Source: Pyrenopolyporus hunteri (taxonomy: Eukaryota; Ascomycota; Sordariomycetes; Xylariales; Hypoxylaceae). From it: a DNA stretch of 64,000 bases. Shown one piece after another: positions 1 through 11,131 of the stretch; position 1 is the first letter of the stretch; every line of letters begins with the position of its first letter. Both the position numbers and the translations under genes were made by a program. The stretch lies in assembly GCA_902806595.1 (NCBI GenBank), contig CADCXC010000005.1, positions 372,001 to 436,000 on the forward strand, read 5' to 3'. The notes beneath the pieces are model-generated. The model made no database searches and was not told where the DNA came from. It saw only the letters and a program-made list of their open reading frames with translations.

Positions 1-2
1 CC

Positions 3-1763
3 GCCACTCCCACTCCAAGCCCAGTGCCGGCTCGACAAACAGCAAGGATGGAGAATGATGCGTACGCGGCTGACGGCGAACCTGGGAGAACGGCCGAGTA
101 TCGCGAGCCAACTATGACATTCGAACCACAAGAATACCACTCACCCTCTACCACGCCATTAAGGACACCAAGCCGTAATAGCCTTGCAGCACACTCTATC
201 GGTAGCAGCCATAGATCGCTGTGGAATGTGCAGAACCAACTACAGCACCAACGGCAACAGTCGGCCCCTGACCTCCAACTCCCACTCTCACCCTCATTCT
301 CGCAACCCAACTCGCGACCGCATTCGCCCAACTTAGGACACGCCAGACGTCAGTCGCAAGGAATGCCGCTTACCGGCGACGGACGCGGCACCCGCCGCTC
401 GGAGAACTCGCCGGGCAGATTCGGCGGCTGGCTAAGCGCCACGTCCACAGCAGCCGACGGTCGCACGTCCGCCGACACGACGCCAAAATCCAAACTCGGC
501 ATGACCTCCACGACAGCCGCCGATACGACGCCGAAGAGCAGCACCTCGTCGCGCTTCGGGTTCTTCGCCTCGTCCGTCTCCGCACTAACGACGCGACTAA
601 CGAGCCAATCCGCACCCTCGACGCCGCGCGACACCGACGACGAGCTATGCAACCTAGACGTCGAAGCCGCGCTCTACCTGGTACCCAGCAACGCCTCCTC
701 CTTTTCAACCTCATCGGGCCCGACGGACCGAGACGCGTTCTCCCCCGCGGCGTACAAGAACCTGCAGCAGAACGCGACGGGCCTGCTGCGGCGGATGCAG
801 ACGGCGTACCGGGAGCGCACGGCGGCGCTGCGGATGTGCGAGGCGGAGCGCGAGGCGCAGCGCGAGGAGGCCGAGGAAGCCGCGCTGCGCGTCGCGAGCC
901 TCAAGAGCCAGCTCGAGACCATGGCCGCGCGCGCCGCCGAGCAGGAGCTGGCCATGCGAAGGTTGGTGGCCGAGGTCCAGGCTGAGAGGGAGGTGGTAAG
1001 GAGGTTGACGGTGGAGAGGGAGCAGGAGAGGGAGCGAGCTAAGAGCCGGGACCGAAATCAGAATCGACCCCAAGATAGAGTTGGAGGTGAGGGCCCAATG
1101 ATCCGGGAGGATCTATGCGAGAATGAAAATGGGAGCGGGAATAAATACGAAGACGATGCGGAGGACTCGGACGTCAGGGGCGAAGAAAGCGAAAGCAGCG
1201 ACGCAAGGGATAAATCGAAGCACTGGCGGAAAAGCAACGGCACCATGCGCTCGGATCTCAGCAGCATCGACACGACCACAACGGACGGGTGCGACAGCGC
1301 CGAGTCCGAGAGCATATTCTCGCGCAGCCGCAGCCCGACGGCCACTGCCATGACGAGCGCCAGCGGCGTCGGCGAGGCCGAGTCTGAACACACCGAGCAA
1401 GTCCTCCCCGCCGGCGTTGCTGCTGCTTCTTCTTCCATCAAGTCCCCTCCTACCGCTCAATCCCTATTCCCGCCGCAGACGCCGAAGCAGAATTTCCCAC
1501 CGCTGCAGAAGCAGCAGCAGCAGCAGTTGACGCCGTTCCAGAGGCTGGTTAAGGGCATCTCGGGGGGCGGAGACGCGGCAACAGGTGGTGGCGGCGCGAC
1601 GGCGCCGGAGAGGTGCGGGAATTGCGGGGGCCGCGACGCGAGTGTCGCGTGGGACACGGTGAGCCTCCTGCGCGACGAGAATAAGGGCCTCAAGCACCGC
1701 GTCGCGCAGCTCGAGGTCGTTGTCGAGGGCGCTTTGGACGCGGTGAACGGGATTGGGCTATGA
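3..1763 (+). CDS. Coiled-coil protein of unknown function, 5' end probably outside window
   Basis: The reading frame is open from the window edge. The first in-frame ATG is at 48 (571 codons to the stop), but the upstream codons are Pro/Thr-rich and look coding, so the gene may begin outside the window. The N-terminal 200 residues are Ser/Pro/Thr-rich and look disordered. A conserved-looking core (DAFSPAAYKNLQQNATGLL, about residues 226-247 from ATG 48) leads into a long charged coiled coil (about 246-331) rich in Glu, Arg and Ala. A second disordered Asp/Glu/Ser stretch follows, then a poly-Gln run. The C-terminus (about 522-567) carries a CGNCGG Cys pair followed by a short leucine-heptad helix. 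I do not recognise a named family; the architecture suggests a scaffold or cytoskeletal adaptor, which is inference. The middle part (700-960) is very G+C-rich. Confidence 0.75.
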   Translation, partial: ATPTPSPVPARQTARMENDAYAADGEPGRTAEYREPTMTFEPQEYHSPSTTPLRTPSRNSLAAHSIGSSHRSLWNVQNQLQHQRQQSAPDLQLPLSPSFSQPNSRPHSPNLGHARRQSQGMPLTGDGRGTRRSENSPGRFGGWLSATSTAADGRTSADTTPKSKLGMTSTTAADTTPKSSTSSRFGFFASSVSALTTRLTSQSAPSTPRDTDDELCNLDVEAALYLVPSNASSFSTSSGPTDRDAFSPAAYKNLQQNATGLLRRMQTAYRERTAALRMCEAEREAQREEAEEAALRVASLKSQLETMAARAAEQELAMRRLVAEVQAEREVVRRLTVEREQERERAKSRDRNQNRPQDRVGGEGPMIREDLCENENGSGNKYEDDAEDSDVRGEESESSDARDKSKHWRKSNGTMRSDLSSIDTTTTDGCDSAESESIFSRSRSPTATAMTSASGVGEAESEHTEQVLPAGVAAASSSIKSPPTAQSLFPPQTPKQNFPPLQKQQQQQLTPFQRLVKGISGGGDAATGGGGATAPERCGNCGGRDASVAWDTVSLLRDENKGLKHRVAQLEVVVEGALDAVNGIGL

Positions 1764-2505
1764 TGAGTTGAGTTAAGTTGAGATGAGCTGAGTTGAAATA
1801 AGTTGGGTGTAGATTTACATATCCCTTTACTTCGGGCTTCATGGCTTGGACGGGAGGCATCATTGGTTATAAGATAGGGAAATGGAATTATGGATATGGA
1901 TATGGTAGCATCATCTGTCTAGCATGGCATAGGCTTCGGGTTTGCATATTGGCCGGTCATATTTGTTTATCATATGCTCAGTGGGAACTCATAAGTAGAA
2001 GTAAAGAACCATCGATCTGGGCTTACAGATACTGCACTGTTGGTCATATTTCGTCACGATTTGAGGAGTGGAACTGGTGCCTTTTTCTCAACGATATAAC
2101 CCTTTACGTGTTTTTATATTTGATAATTACCTCACCTAGGTGGTTAGCTCGTCCGCACTTTAAGTTCAACGACGTCATCCATGTCCTATAGTTGAACATG
2201 CGGCCGAGGGGAAATGAGCTTAGGCGTGATGAGGTACCAATATCCGAACTTAGGAATCGCCGAAAAGACGTGGGAAAGCCAAGCATCTTAGGGATCGTGT
2301 CAAGCTCAATTACTAGTCTTGAGAATCTGCCCCAGGCACAGTCATATATTTGAATAAAGAGTTTTGATCATGACCAAGTGCAGTATAATTGCTAGTTGCT
2401 CCCCCGCCGATCTTCATCGTAGATAAGTCGGACGAGCATATATCAATGTCGATATGTATGTACAATGCCCTCATCGGCGCCTCTACGCCGTCCGATATCC
2501 CCTCA
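1764..2505. other. Intergenic, convergent 3' ends
   Basis: This lies between the coiled-coil gene and the 3' end of the minus-strand NDUFB3 gene. It is AT-richer than the genes, has one CCTAGG palindrome (2135-2140), and shows no ORF with family resemblance. Confidence 0.6.
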
Positions 2506-2993
2506 TCAGTGGTGATCCTCGCCGTGGCCGTCTCCGTGATGCTCGTCCTTGAGGAACAGCTGCTCGAATCCGAGGTAGGCGACGAAGGCCACGGTCGCGA
2601 TGCCTAGGCCGGGGAAGGCGAGCCTAAATCGGTTCCATCGCGAGAACTCGCCTGTGTACCGCCATGCATCCCTGTATATATCGTATTCCTGTCAGCGGAC
2701 CGTCGTAGGTAAGGGCCTATCCCGACACGTAAGGGGAGTTGCTGCTAGTGAATATGTGGTGCGCCGACAGCGGGGAATATAATGGAAAACTGACAATCGC
2801 TCCCAGGGATCGTATCTCGGCTGGCCGGCCGCGCGTGCGAATTTCCTGATGTCGAAGCCGGTGATGTTCGGCTTCTCGTGCGGCTGCGCTCGGAGTATCC
2901 TGTCATATTCCGCCCGCCGTTAGCAATTGCCTGGTTTGTTCCGGGGTGATGGCGAGTGTATGCGAGGTAACCGATTTACCTTGAGGGATACAT
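2506..2993 (-). CDS. NADH:ubiquinone oxidoreductase B12 subunit (NDUFB3-like), 94 aa, three exons
   Basis: This small accessory subunit of mitochondrial complex I sits in the inner-membrane arm. Exons on the minus strand are 2993-2980 (14 bases, start codon), 2899-2795 and 2671-2506, giving exactly 95 codons. Introns begin GTAAAT and GTCAGT and end ACAG; intron 1 carries a TGCTAAC branch point. The protein contains the family signatures NITGFDIRKFARAAG (residues 16-30), DPWERLDAWRYTGEF and AFPGLGIATVAFVAYLGFEQ, the last being the single membrane helix (about 58-77), and ends in a His/Asp-rich tail. The match to fungal B12 subunits is from memory but strong. Each exon is too short for simple ORF finding. 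The least certain part is the 14-base first exon. It shares an upstream region with the divergent caf1 gene. Confidence 0.88.
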
Positions 2994-3881
2994 TGCGTTG
3001 GTATGTGTTATGATGGTGTATGATGGCGGAGGTGAAGGCGGAGGCAGAGGCAGAGGCGGATTGGGAGAAAGCTCTTAAAAGGGCAAACGGGCGGAAGCTT
3101 CAACCACCGTCAATCGTCAGTTGTCGAATCGAGGAAAGTATTCCGCCGGGGTATTACATAAGACAATTTAAGGTGGTGAACTTCCACTTACACGCGCATC
3201 TCTACATGTACCTAGCTCTTGCAGATGGTAATTGCATGTTTCGAGGGTATGTATTTGCAGGTAGATACAAGTACCTCGTACGATTCTATCCAGCCAATCA
3301 CTTAGCAACCTGGAAGATAGCCTCCCCAGTAATTCAATAATATCCCGAGTGAGGTTAGGTACCACCTAGGTAGGTACCTAGGTAGATAGGTACCTTGCCT
3401 TACCCGCCAAGGTACTACGTACTCCACGTCGGATCTACCCTCAGGATGCACCTGCCGAAATTCAGTTGATGCCTCAATCTAGGGCTTTTCAGAGCAAAGC
3501 TATTACCAAAATTCACTTTCCCATCGCATTCACCCAATTCCTTCCTCCCATCTTCAACCTTTCGTCCTCTTCGAACTTCATCCTCTCTCAATTCCCAATA
3601 TCCTACCTAATCTTTAAACTTACCATCCCGCACCTACAACACGTAAATGCGACATATCTAAGGTGGACTGCGAATCTCGAAACCTACAAACGAAGCAAAA
3701 GAACCCCACACCTGCAACCTGCAAAGCAACGCGTCGGCAAGCTACAGCACCCAACCCACCTCTGGCTGAGGCCATCTCGTCCTCCTCACGTACTCTAATG
3801 CCGACTCATCCCACGCCGCCCCTGGTATCTACGACTAGAAAAAGGATCTGAAGGCATTCGCGATCCGCACCCGACCCTTCA
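2994..3881. promoter_or_regulatory. Divergent promoter region, NDUFB3 / caf1
   Basis: This 0.9-kb region separates two divergent starts. It contains a cluster of CCTAGG palindromes in a CTAGGTAGGTACCTAGG arrangement (3365-3382) and, near caf1, a C/T-rich leader (3510-3800). ORFs here have no recognisable similarity. Confidence 0.6.
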
Positions 3882-5436
3882 ATGGCACCTCCCTCGAGAT
3901 TTGGGGGTGGCCCTCCCTCTATGGCGCCTTATCAACACCAGTTCCCCTCCCACCCTTCTCAAGCCCACGCGACCGGCCACCAACCACCCGCCCTGGGGAA
4001 CTCGGCCTATCTAGGCAATGCGCAGATTAGCCCATTCGCAGCGAGCGGTCTAGCACTTGGTGGCGGCATCAACGCAGCTGCTGGCTTCGGAGTCGGCGAT
4101 CAGACGGGTTTCGCCAGCCATGCCGCCCGATCAGGTTTCCAACATGCCGCGCAACTACAGCAGCAGCAGCAACACGCTCACCAAGCTCACGGTATGGGAG
4201 GCGACCGGCAGACACGGGCCAACGGACCGGGTAAGCCCCGCGTACGCGACGTGTGGAAGCATAACTTTGTCGAGGAGATGACCATACTTATGGACCTAGT
4301 CGACGACTTTCCCTACGTTGCCATGGTACGCTCCGCCCCTGCTTAGGCTCTTCCTAGCGATAGCATCGCGCTTGCTAACCGCACAAATATGTTAGGATAC
4401 CGAATTCCCCGGCATCGTCGGTCGTCCCATGGGAAATTTTAGGGGAAAGAGCGATTACCATTACCAGTGTCTACGAGTGAACGTCGACTTGCTCAAGGTG
4501 ATCCAGATAGGAATCAGCTTGTTCAACGAGAAGGGCGAGACGCCGGCCGACCGAGCCAACGCTTCGAACGAGGTCGGCCCTAATTCCCGGGGACGGGGGA
4601 GCCAGACGCAGATGCCTCTTGCTTGGCAGTTCAACTTCAACTTTTCCCTTAAGGAGGATATGTACAACCAAGCGTCCATCGAGTCATTACAACAAGCCGG
4701 CATCGACTTCAACCAGCTGGAGCGTGACGGAATCGACCCCCTCAAGTTCGCAGCCCTCTTCATCCCTTCTGGATTCGTCTGCTTCGACAAGGTGAAGTGG
4801 ATCTCATTCCATGGTGGCTACGACTTCGGTTATTTAACCAAGCTCCTCTCCGACGAGAAGCTCGCCAACGACGAGAGCGAGTTTGACAAAGTCATGAAGA
4901 AGTGGTTCCCCACCACGTACGACGTTAAGCACCTGATGAAGTATGCAGTGAAGCTTCACAGCACCGGCCTTCTCACCCCTGCAGACCCGGCCATAGCAGA
5001 GATCATGCAGAAGTTTGAGCAGAAGTCAGGCTTGGAGAGCATCGCCGACGCGATGAAGATCAAGAGGGTCGGAGCTGCTCACCAAGCAGGGTCCGACAGC
5101 CTTCTAACAGGAAGGGTCTTCTTCCAATTACGCGAGAGGATATACAACGGCGAGATATCGGACGACCACATCGGCAAGGTCTGGGGCCTGGGGTTCTCAG
5201 GAATGGAAATGCCCGTGACGACCCAGAATCAGACGAACAACGGAGGCAATGCCTCTCCTAGTAACGGCAATGCCAACGGCGGCCCTACGACACCTAGCAC
5301 AGCGAGTGCCGGCCTTGCCAGCACACCAGCAGCGCAATCTCACAATACCAACGGGATGGGTATGGGTCCTATGACTCCGGGTGGCGGAGGCGGCGTTTTT
5401 GGTTCTTTTAACTTTCCGTCGAACACAGGTAGATAG
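3882..5436 (+). CDS. caf1: CCR4-NOT deadenylase subunit Caf1/Pop2
   Basis: This is the 3'-5' poly(A) exonuclease of the CCR4-NOT complex, which shortens mRNA tails in the cytoplasm. Exons are 3882-4325 and 4396-5436; the 70-base intron (GTACGC...TTAG) falls just before the catalytic DTEFPG motif. The product is 494 aa. The first 120 residues are Gln/Gly/Pro-rich and disordered. The DEDD nuclease domain follows from RVRDVWKHNFVEEM. Acidic catalytic residues visible are D149 and E151 (DTEFPG), D291 (GGYDFGYL) and D382 (AHQAGSDSLLTG). A loop insertion of about 30 residues after SLFNEKGE (nt 4530-4615) resembles that of other filamentous fungi. The C-terminal tail is Asn/Gly/Thr-rich. All key residues are present, so the enzyme should be active. 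Confidence 0.96.
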
Positions 5437-6879
5437 AATCTGTATTATGGAACTAAGGCCGGCAGCTGTATTATAATCACCATCTTTCTGCCTTGCCGTC
5501 TCGATCTGCCTGTGACATGCAGTTGACTCGTCGACTCGTTTGGCATCTCGTCGGGAGATTGACTATTAGTGAACTATGAGTCGGCGAACTAACTACGGCG
5601 TATTCGTCGACATCCTAGCGGCATGATGGCCTTATCCTCTTCAGTCTTCAGTTCGAAGACTGAGAGCATAGAAAGTGCGCATCATATGAAATACAAATAA
5701 AAATATTGCGAAGCAATGAACAAAAAATAGACAACTCCCCTCTCGGGCAACGCAAGATCAGGTCGTCGACAGTCGAGTCTTCTTCCAGCACTAGAAGATC
5801 ATGCTCCCAGCTTACTGCAGTGAGCACAACATGATTCTGAAGATGTCTAAAAAAAACTCGATTCTGATCGTCCAATGCGTATCTGTTTCTAGCATCATTA
5901 TTCACATCGAAGGGATGACAAAACCCCCTTCTGATTTCCAGTAGTCGGTAGTCCCGACCTCACCAAGACAATGATGCCGCCGAAGTGTTTCCTTTCCTTT
6001 TCTCACGTCATTCACACCACGACGCAACGGCTCTTTCAGGCGAAGTCTGTGCCTTTTAACGACCACGTTCGGGCCGGCGATACCGCCATCTCCTTTCACA
6101 CGGTAAGGTTCGGTTTCCTTCCCTCCAGGTCGAAGGCGGTTATCTGAGAAAGGAGAACTGGGGGGCATTGTCCTCTTTTATTCTGTATTTTACTCGAGAC
6201 GTGCTGTGAGGATAGGAGGTTACCTAATAGAATCTCAGTTGATTCGCCGTCGTAAATTATCGATGAATCCGTGAACCACGGAGAAAGAGAAGAGAGTAAT
6301 TTCCATAGTAGAGCGTATGAATAAGGTCCATAAGGTAATCAGTTAAAAAGCAGTAGAGTAATAATTCTGTGTTCATTTATATAAGGCCAGATCCTGGCTT
6401 CGTGTCATCATCTACCTCTTACCATCTATACCACTTACTACCTACCCTGGCAGCATTGTAGATAAAAAGGAGGGCTCTATCCAGGGTAAGATAAGCCTAG
6501 CATGATAAACAGAGCATAGATATATACCATACCACGCACCTATTCGAACAGCAATCACCATAGAAGCTCAAGCCGAAAAAGTAGGAGAAATAAGCATTGA
6601 AAAGCGAGAAGTAAGCATATAGGTACATAATCCCCGGAACGCCATGCATGCACCGCGCCCTCCATACCCTAATGCTGCAACAATGACGGTCGTGATATAC
6701 ATACGTAGGAAATGTACCGTAACTTCATGTCGTTACTACGGAGCCTCGCCGTCTCTCCGCCTCCCTACTTGGTCGCTTGTTTGCCTGCCTGCCTGCCTGA
6801 TCCGCTCTCCGTTTATCACTCCCTCGTCCCTCCCTAGTTAAACCAGGAACCACCAGAAGAAACAACACACCCCGCCACC
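5437..6879. other. Intergenic, convergent caf1 / fyv10
   Basis: This 1.4-kb stretch lies between two convergent genes. Minus-strand ORFs of 85-88 codons at 5648-6168 show no recognisable family and no splice-compatible continuation. Nothing else was seen. Confidence 0.55.
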
Positions 6880-8365
6880 TCAGGTAATAAACACCTTCTT
6901 GAGCCTATCGATGCCGTACACCTCCCCGGTACGCAGATCCTTGACCTGGCCCTCGAGCAGGCCCGCCTTGCGCGCGTAATCCTCGAGGCGGGCCTTGCCG
7001 TAGGCGCGGCCGTTGGGGAGCAGCAGGAGGTCTGGCTCGACGTGGCTCTTGCCGTGGAACGCGTAGGGCACGCCGCGCGCGAGCTCGTTGAGCTCCGTGC
7101 TGCAGATGGGGCAGACGCTTGCCGCGAGGGACAGGCTGGTGGTGGAGTGGGAGGGCGGGCCGGCGGCCGAGGGCGGGTGCGGGTGCGACGAGTGGCAGGC
7201 CGGGGTCTTGAGGGCGGACAGGCCCGAGGACAGGGCGACGTGGAGGAGCGGCACGGGCGGCAGCGCCAGCAGCGCGTTGTGCGTCGTCGTGAACAGGTTC
7301 GCCAGCATCTCCCACCGCGCCGGCGAGTACAGCTCCGCGTACGCGTCGATCTCCTGAGCCGACCCGGGCGGCAGCGCGAGCATTCCGCACGCCTGCAGGA
7401 CTTCCTTCTTGTACGTGTCCCGGTAGGGGAAGAGGAATTTGCGGGCGTAGGAGAGGATTTCCGAGGGCCTGGTGCTTCGGTCACGAACTAGTTCGATATA
7501 CTGTTGGAAGCGCAGCATGAACTCGAGGTTGCTCTGGGGGATGGTTAGTTATGGCTTGGATAGGACGGAAACGGAGCGGAACCAGAGAGGTGTGGGGTAT
7601 CTTTAACATACGTCCATCTTCCGCAGCTCCTTCTTGGTATCGCCGGCCGTACACCACGCCAGGGCTTCCGTCACGCTCCGGTTCAGGATGCACCTACGGA
7701 TCCGGCTCATCTGGTCAAACGTATCGAGGTCGACGAGCAGCTCGATCCCCTTCTCCTGCGCGAGGGCCCTAGCGCTGTGATTGTAGCCATGGCGCAGGAG
7801 GTAGTCGACGATGAGGCGGTCGAGACGGGTGCGGCTCCAGGCTTCGTACTTGACGTCGTCGACGCTGTACATGGAGTAGAGCTCGGAGAGGTGGTGGACG
7901 CGGGCCTGCTCGTGGCGGTGGAGCCGCTGCTCTTCCTCGGCGAAGGCGGTCAGTTTTCGCTTGACGCCGCGCATGCGGGTGATCATGCTGTCGAGGTTCT
8001 TAAGCACGTCGGTCTGCGAGGCGCCGCCGTTTACGCAGGCCGTGGCCGTCTCCTTCAACGTGTTCTTGATGTACGTGCCATTCTTGTCGACCTCGAAGTG
8101 CGCCGACCGGAAGTTCTTGCGGAGGAGTTCGATGGGTAGGCGGAGGAGCGGTTGATCCTTTTTTGGGAGTGCAAATGTTAGCTCTCCGGTTACCTTTCAA
8201 TTATGCTCGTCGATGGTGGCCCTTCGCCAGTTCGATGTAACCCAACGCATACTCATACGTAAGGTCGATCTACTTGGGCATAAATGGAACAGAGAAAAGG
8301 GGTGGGAAACCTACGAGGAGAAGATGGTTCTCGTGATCTAGCTTGCTAGCTGCGATATCCCCCAT
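6880..8365 (-). CDS. fyv10: GID/CTLH E3 ubiquitin ligase subunit Fyv10/Gid9 (MAEA homologue)
   Basis: This is a catalytic-core subunit of the GID/CTLH E3 ligase, which in yeast ubiquitinates gluconeogenic enzymes on return to glucose. Exons are 8365-8315, 8157-7612 and 7533-6880 (introns of 157 and 78 bases; intron 2 has an ACTAAC branch point), giving 416 aa, the usual length. The order is an N-terminal helical region, LisH (about 127-158, [20 protein letters not shown]), CTLH (about 162-219), CRA, and a degenerate RING near the C-terminus beginning VCPIC (about 339-343) and continuing through [21 protein letters not shown]. The single CPIC pair with non-canonical later ligands is typical of Fyv10 RINGs. 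The third exon is very G+C-rich compared with the first two. A promoter region of more than 3 kb separates it from divergent cbf1. Confidence 0.95.
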
Positions 8366-9670
8366 CTCTCTTAGACGATCTCGATTTGACCGGTGAGAGG
8401 GTGTGGTGTCGGATCGGATGTGGACTTTATTGCGGTGGGACGACTTGGGAGGAATTTGAAAGCTGAAGGCTTCGCCGAAAAGTCGGCATTGGTAAGTGAC
8501 GGAGAAGAAAATACGCTAAGGCTAGTACTGCAATACGGTACTGATGTACCTAGTATATCGTACCTTAGACACTGAACGCGGTGGGCAGGTGGGGGTGGCG
8601 CGCTGAACTCCACAACGGGCCGGCTTCCCCAGAGTTCAGAGGGACAAGGCCTAGGGTGATTCCCATTGGCTCCTTTCCCTCGTCCTCTTCTGTTGCGTGT
8701 CTGGGGTACTATGTACCTACAGTCCTTGGGTACCAAGATTCTCCATTTACATCAACAGGTTTCCAACGGTGAACCGACGCCGGGGACTCTCCCGCCTCTT
8801 TTGAAGGGGAATGGGAACTTATAAGAAACATAAGGTAAGTACCTAGTTACTTTATGCATTAGGTACTTCGGCCTGAATTATACACATCAACGATATATGG
8901 GTACTAGGTTTTTACATTTGGGAGTCTAGGTAGTCTAGGCAAACCTCGTAGTAAGTCAAGTTAACGCCCATACACGCCGAATCTTGTACGGAACAATTTG
9001 TTTCGCCATTAATATATATTACTCATATCAATTAAGTTTACTCCTTGGTTCCAATACTAATGACGCGTTAGGTTCTTGATTTCCGCATTTACATAAGGTA
9101 CCAAGCAAACTAGGGCTGACACAGAAGAATGCGCAACGTAAACCGCTTGTTGTGTAAGGACGGATAGCTGTAAGGATCGCCGTCTTTTTTGCCCTCTCTT
9201 GTCAGCTGGCCACTCTATTAAAACGATCTAATGATATGAGCGTCGACTTATGCGCGTATACGTACCCTTCCCCTGTTCATGATTTATGCCGTAAATTAAT
9301 ACCACATAGCTGCGGCGCCTGTCTTCGCTCCGAGTCGCTGTGGCGGCGGATACTCCCGAGTGGTCTCCTCGATGCTCACAAATTGCCTAGTGCGACTTAT
9401 GCAGTCACACACATCCGACGTTGGTCACAGGAACAAGTGGTAGCAGGTAAGGGACTCACGGGACTTGTAGACTAACACCCAAATCGTAATAGTAGCGATG
9501 GACTAACCGCATCTAATAATGGAAGAAGGGTAGGGGAGCCCAAGTCACTTGACCTACATTGTTTCTGAGACGAGACTTCATGCTTTCCCTTTACATGTGT
9601 TAGGTATGCAGTAGTTACCACATATACCGTTGTTATAAACACGCATACACATATGTACACATACACATAC

Positions 9671-9688
9671 ACCTACACCTACACCTAC
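9671..9688. repeat. Short tandem repeat (ACCTAC)3
   Basis: Three units of ACCTAC follow an ACACATAC-rich stretch in the fyv10/cbf1 intergenic region. Confidence 0.8.
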
Positions 9689-10527
9689 ATGACAACGAAA
9701 CTTTTGGAACCATGTGGGTAAGATAGGAGATATGCAGAACGAAATCATTTGCCGAGTCCGAGATCAGTCTGCCTATCTGCAAGTGTTGGGGGAGAACCAC
9801 GAAATCATACAAAGTGCTGCAATATGTAGAATCCCTCCCGTCGATTTTTTGCAGATGCTGCGGATTCCGTCGCTAAATCAGACCCGATGAAACAGATACG
9901 CTCTGAGACATGGGACCCAATGTTACCGTCAAACCGTCAAGGGACGTGATAGCATTGACTCCTCTCGAGAGCCTTGTCACTCTGGCGCAGAGTCATTCCC
10001 GGATCATATCAAGCTGTCTGAAGTTTCAAACATGGCAACGGGACGATGCAATTGGTTGATTTTCAATTCTGCGTCAGTCGTCTAATGGAAACGTAGCGTG
10101 ACGAGTTGAATTACACACATAAGGCAGCGGACGGAAATGGGCAGAGAGAAGAGAAGGGAAGAGGTAAATGAAATACGAGGGTACCTATCAACATCGACAC
10201 AGGCTCGCATCGAATATCAATATCACATACATACCTAGGTGCGATGTTAGGTAGAATACATACACACGTACATACGGGTAGTAGATTCAATGAGAGACCT
10301 TGCCGTGGCCGACGTGGGTAGCAAGGGGTACGGGTGTGGGGGCGTATGAGGCCGTGATTGGCTGGCAATCAGGAAACGCTTCAGGTCTCTTTTCTGTGTT
10401 AGTTGCTCTGACCAAGGGCAAATGCAAAAAAAAAGAGGGAAGGGGATCGAGAAAAAGAGGAATAACATGAAATGGGGAGAGCCAGGAAGGGCTCCGTCGC
10501 GGGTACAGGTAGGGTACAGGTACGATG

Positions 10528-10546
10528 ATGGTGGTGGTGGTGGTGG
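10528..10546. repeat. GTG/TGG trinucleotide microsatellite
   Basis: About six GTG units lie in the fyv10/cbf1 intergenic region, inside a low-complexity minus-strand open frame judged non-coding. Confidence 0.8.
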
Positions 10547-11125
10547 AATGGTAGAAGGTGGCAGGGGATGATGGGGGAGCGATTTTGGGGGAGGAGGAGG
10601 GGAGGGAACAGAGGGAACGGAGGGGCTCAGGTTAGGTACGGTACCTATATGCATAGTACCTACAGTACCTACAGTACCCAAGCGTAGGTAGAGGTATATC
10701 GAGACGCAGAGGGGACAAGCAATACCAGAAGAAGCCAGAAGAGGGACATAGCAGAAAGTGACAAAAGTGACAAGAGGGAAAAGAGATGAGGGAAGCGACA
10801 ACCTTTGGGGAGGGAACGCAGCGCGTGGACCGTGCGTCCGGGGGTCATATGGTCTGAGCATGCCACCTTCAATTCTCCTACCTCTCTTTTCTCCTCGACC
10901 GTGCATCTCTTTTTTTTTTCTTATTATTAATTTCTCTGAAGCCAAGGTCGACTTCTTTGAACGTAGACATTTTACCTGCACCACGTCGAACTCCCAAGAC
11001 TCGGATCCCCTTTCGTTTTTTTTCCTCGTTGAGGTTTCCCGGTGTTGATTCGGCGGCTCTACCTGGTCCGTACCTCTGATATTCCCACAAATCCACGCCT
11101 ATTCGAGGCTATTTCTTCTCGAAAG

Positions 11126-11131
11126 CACGTG
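11126..11131. promoter_or_regulatory. E-box CACGTG upstream of cbf1
   Basis: This perfect CACGTG lies about 0.9 kb before the cbf1 start codon. It is the core site bound by bHLH proteins with the His-Glu-Arg basic region that Cbf1 itself has. Function is inferred only. Confidence 0.3.

Noticed and set aside
5648..6168. Two adjacent 85-88-codon minus-strand ORFs after caf1
   Set aside because: They do not join through convincing splice sites and show no recognisable motif. Transcript evidence would be needed.
10247..10984. 245-codon minus-strand ORF in the fyv10/cbf1 gap
   Set aside because: It is low-complexity Pro/Ser/Leu/Arg sequence built on microsatellites, with no domain, no good start context and no family resemblance.
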